A stretch of 64,000 nucleotides of DNA from Channallabes apus (taxonomy: Eukaryota; Chordata; Actinopteri; Siluriformes; Clariidae), in the NCBI GenBank assembly GCA_030522415.1, contig CM060127.1, forward strand, positions 10,552,707 through 10,616,706, in the 5' to 3' direction. Positions 24,471-37,300 of the stretch are shown here, piece by piece. Position numbers and translations under genes: made by a program. Below the pieces are notes generated by a model, which was not told the DNA's origin, made no database searches, and was given only the letters and a program-made list of their open reading frames with translations. How positions within the stretch are numbered: the first letter of the stretch is position 1; each line of letters starts with the position of its first letter.

Positions 24471-25012
24471 CAAGGGGTGTTCAAGTCAAACCAGGACTTT
24501 TGATTGTGCAGAATAACAGAACATATTTCTGAGGGTAAAAACTCCCTTTATTTCTCTATATAATCCTCTGCTACACTAATGCACTTATCCCAGTCTTTCA
24601 CTAGTGCTTGGACACCATCAAGGTAGAAAGTGTTTTCAGTCAAAGCTTCATGTCTGAAATGCTGGCCTCCCAGGAACTCCTTTAATAATCCAAACATGTG
24701 GAAATGACTTGGAGCGAGATCAGGACTGTACTGGGGTTGTGGCAAAAACTCCCAGCCAAGTTCCTGTAACGTGCAAGTGGTGTTGGTGAATGATCAAAAA
24801 ATATATGTACAGTTGACATAGACAGATGCATGTCTTCAAGTTGACGACAAGTTATCTGTCGATTGTCAACAATCAGGAATGAAGAACTACAACCTGCTTT
24901 AAAATGTTTGCACCATTAAAATGTTTTACTGTGGCTGTGTGCTGTGGTTTTACAGGCTTTCTCCGTCACTCACCAGAAATGTATTGCAAGTCCTGTTTTG
25001 ACTTGAACACTG
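24471..25012 (-). mobile_element. mariner relic, about 540 bp
   Basis: Left end CAAGGGGTGTTCAAGTCAAA after a TA, right end in GTCCTGTTTTGACTTGAACA. The minus frame 24745-24548 reads YSPDLAPSHFHMFGLLKEFL then DKCISVAEDYIEK, the C-terminus of a mariner transposase including the third catalytic acid. Most of the transposase is deleted. Confidence 0.85.
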
Positions 25013-25272
25013 CTCATATGTTAATATTTCCTATGAGAAATAAGCTAAATAAGTTTTATATCAAACAGATCAAACAGATGGTGTCAGATTAATGCTATAC
25101 AGTAATTTCTCCTTTTATTACTTAAAAAAAATTATTATATATGGCATAATTTCAAACATGCCGTGGTTTGAGACTAGCATGACCTGTTGGCTATGTTATT
25201 GATCACACAGTCTTGAAAATAAGGCATCATGTGGATGCCTCAGCCAGTACAGTGGAGCCACAGTTGACTCTT
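24951..25272 (+). repeat. duplicated block, copy 2
   Basis: Second copy of 22821-23130. Here the mariner right end is attached to a longer mariner relic, so this copy is the likelier source. Confidence 0.88.
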
Positions 25273-27863
25273 GAAGACCACATTCCTTGGACCTGGAACG
25301 AGAACTGCAAGCTCACAAGACCAACGAGCTCACCATCTCCACCTGAAGCCCACATTCCTCATTTAGAACAGTTTTCACTCTAAGCCTTGTCTGTTGTTGG
25401 TTACTTAGTTTTTTATTTTTATTGAATACACGCACACATGCGCACACAGAATACAGCATTAGTCAAATCACAAGGGACACAGTGAAGTGCCGAGAGTGTC
25501 AAGAACTACCGAAAGTGTTAAGCAGTGGCGCTGACACATGAGGTGAAAGCATATCTTTGCCCTTGATTGGCAGCAGTGTTGGACTTCATGCTTGTTTATG
25601 TCTTCACTGGAAGGGAATGCATGTTGTGAAAAAAAGGAACTGTAGAGAAGGAGCGAGAGTAGAGGGGGACAACATCATGATAGTGTGGCGCTCTATCTCT
25701 AAAAGAAAGTAAAATACTGTGATGTTTGGTGAGTACAATTAGCAAAGTCATCACCCCATCAACCCACTTTTTCCAGCATTGAGGATCTACAGTAAGTAGC
25801 TTATAAAATGGGTCCCTGGAACATCATGTCCAACATCTGGTCCCACACTTATATCCTTCCACTGTTCCTCCTTTGTTAACACACTCTTAACTGAGATCTG
25901 GTTAGAATGTTCCTATTGAGGTTAATAGATGTTTACAGTGCTATTACTAGTCGTTCCGCTCCTCACACTAGTAGTGTTTGCCTGCAGGGTCATGTGTGAG
26001 GTGATCTGTGGTGCACTGGACCTTCTACATTGACCTTCTACAGTGATTTATACTGCATTGGATAGGACATACACTAGGCATACATTTAAATTTTAGTGAC
26101 GACAGACGAAATGCCTAAGGTGTAGCCTAGAGTTTTAAAATGTACAATTTGTGTTTGTGACAGAAAGAGACAATGATCTTTTTCAGGTTGCAGTAGCAGG
26201 TGACACAGTGTGTTTTTTTTTAATCAGGCCTTTGTGTTGGGACCTGCCAATTTATCTTCTCATCTACATAAACAATCCATGCAAATCTACTACTATTCGC
26301 TGCGAGGCCTTTCACTGCTTGTTTGGGATTGCCTTTAGGATTTTCTACCCTTTGTACTACTGTAGCATTCATGGGCATCTACAGAGCAAAGAAATTCAAC
26401 CTGCATTCGCCATTAGCATCTTATCTTACATTTCAAGAATAATTGTGTGAGCTCCTTCAGTGTTGCTCAAATAACCTTAACAAAGATTAATCTGCCGCTG
26501 CAGTGTCTGTGCTACACAGGGATAATGGAGCAAAGTGGTGACTTTTTATAGCGGGAACAAGGTGACAACTTTGCTTTTTTTGTACTTGCCATGAAAAGGA
26601 ACAATAAGACTACTTCACCGGTTCCATAGAAAAATGCCCTGGAGGTCTTGGAAAAAGTAACTAAACAGAAAATTTAAAGTGTGCCGCAAAATATGTTCGA
26701 AGAATAAAGAGTAGCTGACTTCCTTGGTTAGAAAATCATTGAATTCCCTCTAACGTGTTCATCCTGTGCAAGTGCCAACTAAAAGTCTCACATACTCACA
26801 CACCCAGCCGTACACTACAGGCAATGTGCAAATGTCAAATTTTTTTTTTATGTGCAAGAAAGGCAGAATGCTCCTAAAGATCATACAATCACCTTATGGA
26901 GGTGAGATTCAAACCCACCCAAACTTTGCAGGTTTGCGAGGCAAGAGGGCTAAACACTGCGCTATTTAAAATCATTCAAACACACTGGTGAATGTGCTGA
27001 ACATTTTAAGAGCGTGAATAGTGAATAGTGGGGTTAATCAGTGGGGTTAATCGTGACTATTGTTAAAATAAGAAAGCTTAGTCAGCCCTCGATTTGTGTT
27101 TGTCCTTCCGGAATTCAACAAAGAAACAGAAACCGTTTGTAATTCTAATGTAAAATTTGAAGCCGTTTCTGTAAACTCAGCTGAAACCCTTCTACCTGCT
27201 TAATGCAAAACAATGAGAAAACCATCTGAACATTAAAACCAGTACATTGAAGAACCACTTAGCATCAATAAACATTCTTTAGGAAAGACAAATTCTCACA
27301 AAATTGCTACAGTCAAATTGTCAACATAGTCCAGTCTGAGTCCAGGACAAATGTTCACAGTTCACAGTTTTTAAACAGATTTTTGAAAGCATTTTCAAAA
27401 GCAATAGTTTTCTTTTTGTTCATAACAAAGACCCACTATGTGACCTTAAAAGTACCATAAACACATTACAGTGAAGATTCTTTTGAGCGTAGTTCATAAA
27501 CCATTTTAAGCCAAACAGTAGAATATCTCTTATACTTTAAGTCACAAAAACTATACGTACTTAAAATAACTTTTAAAATCTAAATCGACAGTTTACCATC
27601 TAAAGTTACTTAAAAATATACTATCATTAAATTAATTTATATACTTCTCACAAGCTCCTTTGGTGAGCTGAATACGTTAAAACACAGCACACAAAGTGCT
27701 GAACAGTGACAAAATACGATCTTTAAACATCTTTTCATATAGATCACTTGTAGACAACAGATAAAAATACACATTTAAAAGAGTTTTGTTTTAAATAGCA
27801 AACATACTACAACAGGTATAAAAGCACATAGTTGGCAATATTGTAAACCATGGATCAAAAAAA
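25273..27863. other. no gene; downstream flank and probable 3' UTR of baiap3
   Basis: A/T-rich. A tRNA-like relic of an interspersed repeat is hinted at about 26890-26965. No clear AATAAA on the minus strand was found, so the 3' UTR length is unknown. Confidence 0.5.
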
Positions 27864-27967
27864 TTACTCTTCCTCCATCGACTTTTCAATCTCCTTTAGC
27901 CTTCGCACAAACTCTTGAGCTTCTCTGTCTCCCGTCCTTGCCTCTAGCATCTTCATGATTGGTTTCT
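27864..27967 (-). CDS. baiap3: baiap3 terminal exon a29 with stop
   Basis: [20 protein letters not shown], then EKSMEEE and TAA. Human ends LEGRTSKEAQEFVKKLKELEKCMEADP. No strong polyadenylation signal was picked out downstream (below 27863). Confidence 0.95.
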
Positions 27968-28235
27968 CTGGAACAGTAACACAGACTGAGTCAGGAACAA
28001 GGTTTGTCCAACAGACATAGCAACTGATAATTCACAGAAATAACACGAGATGTTCTTAGATCTAAATAATCAGAACTGAACCAGTTGTGTCTTAAGCCTT
28101 ATTGGAATCAGGTTTGTTAATCAGTGGGATAATTGCTCTCCTCTGTGATAAAAAAAAAGCTTGTATTCTGATGACTACAAACCCAGATGGACAAATCCAA
28201 CAGCAAAAAAAAAAAAAAAAAAAAGTTTATATACA

Positions 28236-28334
<99 letters not shown>

Positions 28335-31300
28335 GTAAGCATCCCAGCATGAATGTTGAAAGACCACTGGAAATATTCAAGTGTGTGAATTTTTTTATAA
28401 AATTATGTTTAGATTAATTTGCATTAATGCTAAATTTTAACCTTATAATTTGCAGAGTTTATCTTGAATAACATCCATTCACACAACGTCCAACCACATC
28501 TCTGGTCACTTATTTCAAACAGGGTTTAGAAACCAGTTCAGAGATTGGAACGGACACAACAGCTTCCCACACACTTCTATTGTGTGTTATCTCATCTTCT
28601 ATCTTACAGTATGTTATCTCACTGTTTAATTTTTATTTAGACATTTTTAGCTCCCAGATTACTCTACTGCAATATGGTATTTTTGAGTCCAAACTGCATC
28701 GTGTCCTCTTTCACAGAACAGACCGAGTGTACAGTGAACACGCTCGCAGCAAAGGAAGTCCTGCTCAGGCCGTCATTCTGGTATTAAGATTGTTTTGAAT
28801 CACTTTTGCAACATTGTAGGAGCATTCATCATTCAACATTCTCCCACAACCATGTAGTCAACGTTGTTCCAAACGGTGGCCAAATGAACATCACCACATT
28901 GTTTGGACAACCACAAATTCCTACTGTGATGATACATACAGTATACAAAGATATGATAAGCATTTGTTAACGGCAGTATTGGTGCAAACTTCTTAATGTT
29001 ATACATATAATACAGAAAATGTGTGTGCCAAAGAAGCTACTTTTGAAGTTTATGCAACATGAAAGTGACCAATCTTGCTTCCCTAAAAATTTGAAGTTGC
29101 TAACTCCAGTCATTTTGGAGAAAGTTTATACTGTATGTGCCCCAAAAATTAACATTTTCCAGCATTATACTGTCTCACTTCAAACAATAATCACTTAAAA
29201 TGCTAATTATTAATCCTTCTTTCTGAGTATTGATCCCAAACTTGGTGAAAGCTTCTAGAAATACAGTGGTGTGAAAAACTATTTGCCCCCTCCTGATTTC
29301 TTATTCTTTTGCATGTTTGTCACACAAAATGTTTCTGATCATCAAACACATTTAACTATTAGTCAAAGATAACACAAGTAAACACAAAATGCAGTTTTTA
29401 AATGAGGGGTTTTATTATTTAGGGAGAAAAAAAAATCCAAACCTACATGGCCCTGTGTGAAAAAGTAATTGCCCCCTGAACCTAATAACTGGTTGGGCCA
29501 CCCTTAGCAGCAATAACTGCAATCAAGCGTTTGCGATAACTTGCAACGAGTCTTTTACAGCGCTCTGGAGGAATTTTGGCCCACTCATCTTTGCAGAATT
29601 GTTGTAATTCAGCTTTATTTGAGGGTTTTCTAGCATGAACCGCCTTTTTAAGGTCATGCCACAACATCTCAGTAGGATTCAGGTCAGGACTTTGACTAGG
29701 CCACTCCAAAGTCTTCATTTTGTTTTTCTTCAGCCATTCAGAGGTGGATTTGCTGGTGTGTTTTGGGTCATTGTCCTGCTGCAGCACCCAAGATCGCTTC
29801 AGCTTGAGTTGACGAACAGATGGCCGGACATTCTCCTTCAGGATTTTTTGGTAGACAGTAGAATTCATGGTTCCATCTATCACAGCAAGCCTTCCAGGTC
29901 CTGAAGCAGCAAAACAACCCCAGACCATCACACTACCACCACCATATTTTACTGTTGGTATGATGTTCTTTTTCTGAAATGCTGTGTTACTTTTACGCCA
30001 GATGTAACGGGACACGCACCTTCCAAAAAGTTCAACTTTTGTCTCGTCGGTCCACAAGGTATTTTCCCAAAAGTCTTGGCAATCATTGAGATGTTTTTTA
30101 GCAAAATTGAGACGAGCCTTAATGTTCTTTTTGCTTAAAAGTGGTTTGTGCCTTGGAAATCTGCCATGCAGGCCGTTTTTGCCCAGTCTCTTTCTTATGG
30201 TGGAGTCGTGAACACTGACCTTAATTGAGGCAAGTGAGGCCTGCAGTTCTTTAGATGTTGTCCTGGGGTCTTTTGTGGCCTCTCGGATGAGTCGTCTCTG
30301 CGCTCTTGGGGTAATTTTGGTCGGCCGGCCACTCCTGGGAAGGTTCACCACTGTTCCATGTTTTTGCCATTTGTGGATAATGGCTCTCACTGTGGTTCGC
30401 TGGAGTCCCAAAGCTTTAGAAATGGCTTTATAACCTTTACCAGACTGATAGATCTCAATTACTTTTGTTCTCATGTGTTCCTGAATTTCTTTGGATCTTG
30501 GCATGATGTCTAGCTTTTGAGGTGCTTTTGGTCTACTTCTCTGTGTCAGGTAGCTCCTATTTAAGTGATTTCTTGATTGAAACAGGTGTGGCAGTAATCA
30601 GGCCTGGGGGTGACTACAGAAATTGAACTCAGGTGTGATAAACCACAGTTAAGTTATTTTTTAACAAGGGGGGCAATCACTTTTTCACACAGGGCCATGT
30701 AGATTTGGAGTTTTTTTTCTCCCTTAATAACGTAAACCTTCATTTAAAAACTGCATTTTGTGTTCAATTATGTTATCTTTGCCTAATAGTTAACGGTTTT
30801 TGATGAGCAGAAACATTTAAGTGTGACAAACTTGCAAAAGAATAAGAAATCAGGAAGGGGGCAAATAGTTTTTCACACCACTGTATATGACTTGTTAAAT
30901 TGTTCCTTAAATAGTTTTTTTTTTTTGTGGACAAAATCTGTAGTGTCCGTAATCATATCAAATTCATGTTGCAATATCTTAACAATTTTGCATTTCAGAA
31001 TATTCAGATAAGGTTCAAATATAATACAGGCACAGATTCTGGTGAAAACAGATGAATCAGGCCAAAATATTTCCACAGAAGAACAGCTGGAAAGAAAAAT
31101 AACAACATGGCCAATCAGGTGCAAATAAAAGCCTGGAGGAGAATCTGTAAAGTATGGAATGACCTCAAAACCCCATGTAAATTTAAAATAATTGAATGGT
31201 TGCTTTTTTTTAGTGTCATAAACATACAGAGAGTGAAAGGTTAGCATACCGCTTGGTTTCTGACGCGACAGATGTAGGATAAAAGGCTGCAGTGTTTTCC

Positions 31301-34300
31301 CCGCCGCAGTGGCATTGGGTCGCCCTGGCCAACAGAAGTCACTCAGGGGGGCCACTGCTTCCCCAGCAAAATCATTGGTTGATAGCCAGTCATAATCCAT
31401 CACAGTGAAGGTGAGACAAGCACACCTGTGTCTGTACTGCTCCGGGCTTACATGACTGTGGAGATTTCATGAGGATGAGAGAACATTCCTGTGTATGAGG
31501 ATAGTTTTCTATATATTACTACTGCCTTATACTACCAGTTCTACTCACAAATAGAAGAGCTCATCGAAAACTGGGTGCAGAGTTTTGAGCTTCACTTGAG
31601 TGCGTTGACTCCTGGAGTTAGGAAAGAGGTGGTGAGGGCAAAGTTCCACTATAACAAATGGATCGCTAAGACCTGAAAGAGGAAAAAAAAAAAAAGGAAG
31701 AACCCACAATGATATAAACAGGAAACCTGGTTTATTAAGCAAAAATTAAGCCAAACATGGTTTTTATGTAATGCCTAGGTCTATAAAACATATTAATTTA
31801 CATTACAGTACACAAGAACATGTTGGAAATGTACAGGTCAGGGCAATGTCAGTGTGAAGGCCAGTCCTGGTACATGCTCACCATTAGCATCCAGGGCAAT
31901 GAGATCAGCCGCATGCAGGATCTCCACAGTGAGTCTTTGTTCAGGAGCATCATAGTAACATTTAACACTAATTCGCCCAAATCGGCTATGCTTCAAGATT
32001 CGCTGAAATGAGAGATCGAAATGAAACAGCTACAGATGTTGAACTGTGTAGACGTTTAGACTTACTAATAACTACTGTAGATTACATCTAAATATCACAC
32101 AAAATATTTCTGTTGATAAAATAAACAACACTGGTTGTATTACATGAGTTAATGCAAAAAAAAAAAAAAAATAGCAAAAGAAGAAATAATCATGAGAGAA
32201 TGGAAGCTCTTTATAATGACTCAGTTACTCATCAACACCTTTTCCCACAGTAGGCTGGATGTCGAACCCCATTAGGACTAAAGCCTACCTGCTGGGATAT
32301 CTTCTCCAGAAAGTACTGCTCAATCAGCTCGAAGGAAGTGCACTTGTTCAGTCGCAGCTCTTCCTCCAGGATCTGCAATAGTAAATGGGTTTAATCGCTA
32401 GCATGTTAGCACTCCATGTGACCAAATTTCAAGTAGTTTTTACCTTGTAGTCACCAGATTTAAGGTCCTCCAAGAGCAGCTCATCACCACTGGCATGGAA
32501 AAACCTCACCAATGTCTAAATAACAATAAATAAAAACTATTTCAAAACAAGATAAGAGATAATAGTTTTTTTCCATATACTGTAGGGTCAAAGGTTTTAG
32601 CCAAGGTTCCCTGCAAGCCTGCCCAGGCAGCTATGAAATGTCACGCCACCTCTGATTAGAGTTAATTAGAATCCTTCCAGGCAGTACGTTCTTAGACCAG
32701 CACACATACTCGTAACAGCGTGGGATTCCTACTATGCTAATAGACCAACTATATAGAGCACAGCATGTTCACCCACGCAACCTAGCAACTCAAGACTCTA
32801 CATAGAAATCTGTCCTGCACTCCTGCCAACTCCTGTCACTTAGAATAGTACTACTAGCACAATGTCATTTTTGTGGATTCTCTTTTTAATAACTGGACAA
32901 GTGGCTGCCAGGATGACTGATGATTAACCGTTGCGATGCCATGACACTGAGAGAGAAAACAGTGAGTATTAATGGGATAGTTTATCCTGTTTTAAGTTAA
33001 AGAAGCGAAAATTTATGGCATGTTTGAGAGCATTTGAGGGTTTTGTCACCTTTTTGCTCTGCATCTGTAACTAGTTTAATCTTTCTGGTTTTCCCTGACT
33101 CTGGCTTTGCTTTTCCTGCATTGCATTGCATGACATCCATGATCTTTATTTGATAATGAATAAATTAATTCTGCCTAATGATAGTCTTTATCTAAAATAA
33201 ATTTAGATTTGTCACGTACAGTCACGTAAGACAAGTACTGTCTTAAAAAAATGATTTTAAAAATCTATACGGTCTGTAGCGGGTCTTAGTATTAGGCAAA
33301 CGCAACATCAGATGAACAACAACATGTACTTTTTCACCATGCCACTATTCATTCAACAAAAATTAAGCTAAAAAAGAAAAACCCATGTGGGCAATGCTAA
33401 GTATCCCACCATGATTCAATAGCTTGTAGATCCAACTTAAGCAATAAAAACTTATACAGAAATAATTGTTTCCTGTATGACTTCATCAGTCTCTCACATC
33501 TTTATGAAGGAATTCTGGTTAATCTTTCTTTACAACATTGCTTCAGTTTATTGAGCAATTTTATCAATAATGCCAAAGTCATAAAATAAGTATTTAAGAT
33601 CAAACTGGACTAGATTATTATTATGATGGTGTTGCTGGCACTAGGAAATGTCCATTTTTTGGATGTATTGCATTGCCACTGTGTGTATTTGTTGTCCATT
33701 ATATATATTTTTATGTTATTTTTATTTCATATGGAAGTGGCCATGGTCTAAACAGCGGTGTTTAAGTATAGTCAAGGCACTTGGGAAAACCAAAAAAAAA
33801 ATTATGAATAGTGTGACTCTTATTCATAGGTTGTTAATGAACATGATCTTTGTCATGAGATCAGAGTTTCTAGGGTCAACACCTTTGGTTAGTTTTGAAT
33901 TAAGTTAAAATATATATATAGGCTATGGCAAGCAAAGGGTTGTTACATAGTACATACATATATAGAACAACTTCAGTTCATCGTAAATGTTTATGTGTGG
34001 GGTTTGAGGTGTTTGGTGTGGGAATGTTGATAAGACATGGCAACCCTGTTGTTCTGTGATCACTACATATCTGCCAGGGACAGTGTTTACCATGTGTTTG
34101 TACGCCAAGTCACAGAGTGACTACTTGCTTTTTGTTAAATAAATACCTCTTGTCCAGCAAGCGGTGGATCACTAGGGGTCACCTCGACATAAAGTACCAT
34201 GATAGGCCAAAATCGTATGGTCCGTACCCCTAACTCATCATGGCCTTCTGGAATGCCCAAAAGGATGAAACACTGCTAGTGGAATGGCATGTTACTGTAG

Positions 34301-37300
34301 GGTTGGTCTTCAAGCTGGTGGGCTGTCTCCCAGTAGACCAATCACTGCCTTAACCAGGTTAACCAGCCCTGTGTCACTGCACAGAAGAATCTATGTTTTG
34401 ATGAAAGAATACCTGATGAACAGACCATTCGTTGACTAGTTCAAATAGCACTAGTCAAAGAATGGTCTGTTCTGAATTCATTGTTAATTGTCTGGCTTGG
34501 GGAGAATGATCTTTAATACTGACTTGACTCACCTCTGCCAGGCCGATTTTTTTTTTTTAACCAGATCTGCTTCACTACCCACAGATGCACATGTGCTGCC
34601 TCAATTTAACTACTGTAAGTCCACACATCTGCTGCCCCACTGTGCTGTACCGTTACTGTACTGTAGGTATTCTCAGACGGTCTAAATCTTGTCAGTGATC
34701 CCACTTGAGGAGTTTCAATATATTCTAACATTTTACTATAGACCTGACCCTCAATCCACTGTTTAAATGGATAATATCATAACAGTGTCTCAGAAGATAA
34801 GGATCGGCAAAGTCACCATCAATTCTTGCAGTTTGACTTATTATGACCTCAACTAGAGAATCATATGCCCATTTGACACCACATGCCACCCAATCCAGAG
34901 AGTGATCTGTCCAGGGCTGACTGTCTCTCTCCAAAAGGAGCCACTCATAGGCATACTTCTTTTCAGAGAAAAAATAATTTACTGTCATGAAGTGAGGTCT
35001 TGAGCCATAAAAGTGTCAGAGGGTCAACAACAGAGCTGAATTTTGTATGCTTACAGCATGGTCATGAGGAGCCACTTGTTCGATGTAGTTGCCCTTAATT
35101 GCCAGGTGCTACTGGATTCTTTGGAAGTGGTGGGGGGTCTCACCTCTTAGGACTGACTCACAAGTCAGCGGCATTCATGAATTTGTAAGGTTCTTTGGTG
35201 CTTTGCTTCCTATGATTTCTCTGACATGCTCTGAAAAAGACTATGGGCTTTTAGAGGACACTGGAACCTTCATTTGGTCTTTGGTAACATACAGATGTGA
35301 TCAATCTCTTTTGCTCTGTTTGGTTTGCCTACATTCTCCACTACAGACATTTAAGGCAGTCATTACAGGTTCTCTTGCAGGGTGCCAGTAGTGTGAACTG
35401 CTGCAGCCACACCTGACACCATAGGTGGAGAGCTTTTCCATCTACAAGGCAATTTACTCTGTTGTCCAACACAAAACTATAATCAACCTCATAACGAAAA
35501 GGGACTGACCTCTACCTGCTCCAATACTAGCTGGATGGTCACCAAACAATGATTAGTAAGTCAGTAGTGGTTCTGGCCGTTTCAGAGTTCTCTGGACATG
35601 CATAATCTTATCCCATCATCTGAAGCTAAACTCTAGCACTGAGAGAATGGCTTAGCACAGAGAATGACTGAGCAAGGACATCATCAGAAACACAAGGCAA
35701 ATGGGAAACAGACAAAAAAATGAAGGGGCACATGCACACTCCTGTGAACCAGAGATCATATAAAGAATACTAACAATTCAGCTACCTATCTCAAACACCA
35801 TGAAGTACGAACTAACAGGCTAAGCTAGCAACCAGGGCAATCTTGCTAGCAATTCACAGTCAAGTGCAATAAATGAAAAATAAATACACTCGCTGTAGTG
35901 GAGGAGGAAGACAGAAAGAAGCCTACAGTATATCTACTGTACATGTGTTGCTTTAGAGGACATAAAAACAGTAACTCTGACTAAAATCATCTGATTTATA
36001 TCAAATACTGTGTCACAATCACTGATGGCTTGCATAATGTGTTACAGTACCAGGGTGCATGTGACTTCAAGAACATATTCTGGGGTGAAATGGTAACAAG
36101 CAGCACCAGCAACAACAATGTGTCAATTCGGTTTACCTCATAAACCAGTAGAAAAACATGCCAAGAAAACATGCCCAGCACTAACCTCTACAGTATACTG
36201 GAACCGTGTGTAGAACTCGACCTGGACACCTCGGTTTTCTGCCAGTGAGTCCAGGATCATCCTCAGCAGGAGCTCCCAGAGACTCCAGAGAACTCTTTGA
36301 AGGAGGCAGAAAACCCACAATCGTCACAGAAAGCATGTGTATGCAAACAGCACTGAAAACAGTGACATTGAAATGACTTGCAACATTCACTAATAGATTA
36401 AACACAACTCATCAGTGTTGCTGTTATTTCCAAGACAAAGTATTCATGTATTACAAGCTTTTCTTTGAGGTTCCTTCAGGTATGAAAGAGGCAATTACCT
36501 TGCCAGGTTCTCCTTCACCAATGAATCACTGAGAATGACTAAGGTGGAATCCAGGAATTTCATCAATGGGGACACAGCCTGAAAGAGTTTACAGTGAAGA
36601 GGTCACAGATGTGTACGTTTATATACTGTAACTTGGGCATTGTTCAGAGTGCAGGCAAATCTGATTTGTTTTACAAATCTGATCTTTAGGACCGACTTTC
36701 TCCACTGTTATTTGAAAATGATCAGATCAGACTGCCAGTCCAGATATGACCCATTGTCATGCACTGATTGCTGCAATAACGATTATACAGGTCCTTCTCA
36801 AAAAATTAGCATATTGTGATAAAAAAAGTTCATTATTTTCTGTAATGTACTGATAAACATTAGACTTTCACATATTTTAGATTCATTACACACAACTGAA
36901 GTAGTTCAAGCCTTTTATTGTTTTAATATTGATGATTGTGGCATACAGCTCATGAAAACCCAAAATCCCTATCTCAAAAAATTAGCATATTTCATCCGAC
37001 CAATAAAAGAAAAGTGTTTTTAATACAAAAAAAGTCAACCTTCAAATAATTATGTTCAGTTCTGCACTCAATACTTGGTCGGGAATCCTTTTGCAGATTC
37101 TTGTGTCTCTCAACTTTCTCTTCACAATATCCCACAGATTCTCTATGGGGTTCAGGTCAGGAGAGTTGGCAGGCCAATTGAGCACAGTAATACCATGGTC
37201 AATAAACCATTTAGCAGTGGTTTTGGCATGTGAGCAGGTGCCAGGTCGTGCAGAAAAATGAAATCTTCTTCTCCATGAAGCTTTTCAGCAGATGGAAGCA

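Noticed and set aside
28102..28417. Open frames reading poly-K, poly-IY and poly-F
   Set aside because: Pure A, TA and T runs.
34725..35391. Open frames in the large intron
   Set aside because: No motif of a known retroelement or host protein that I could defend.
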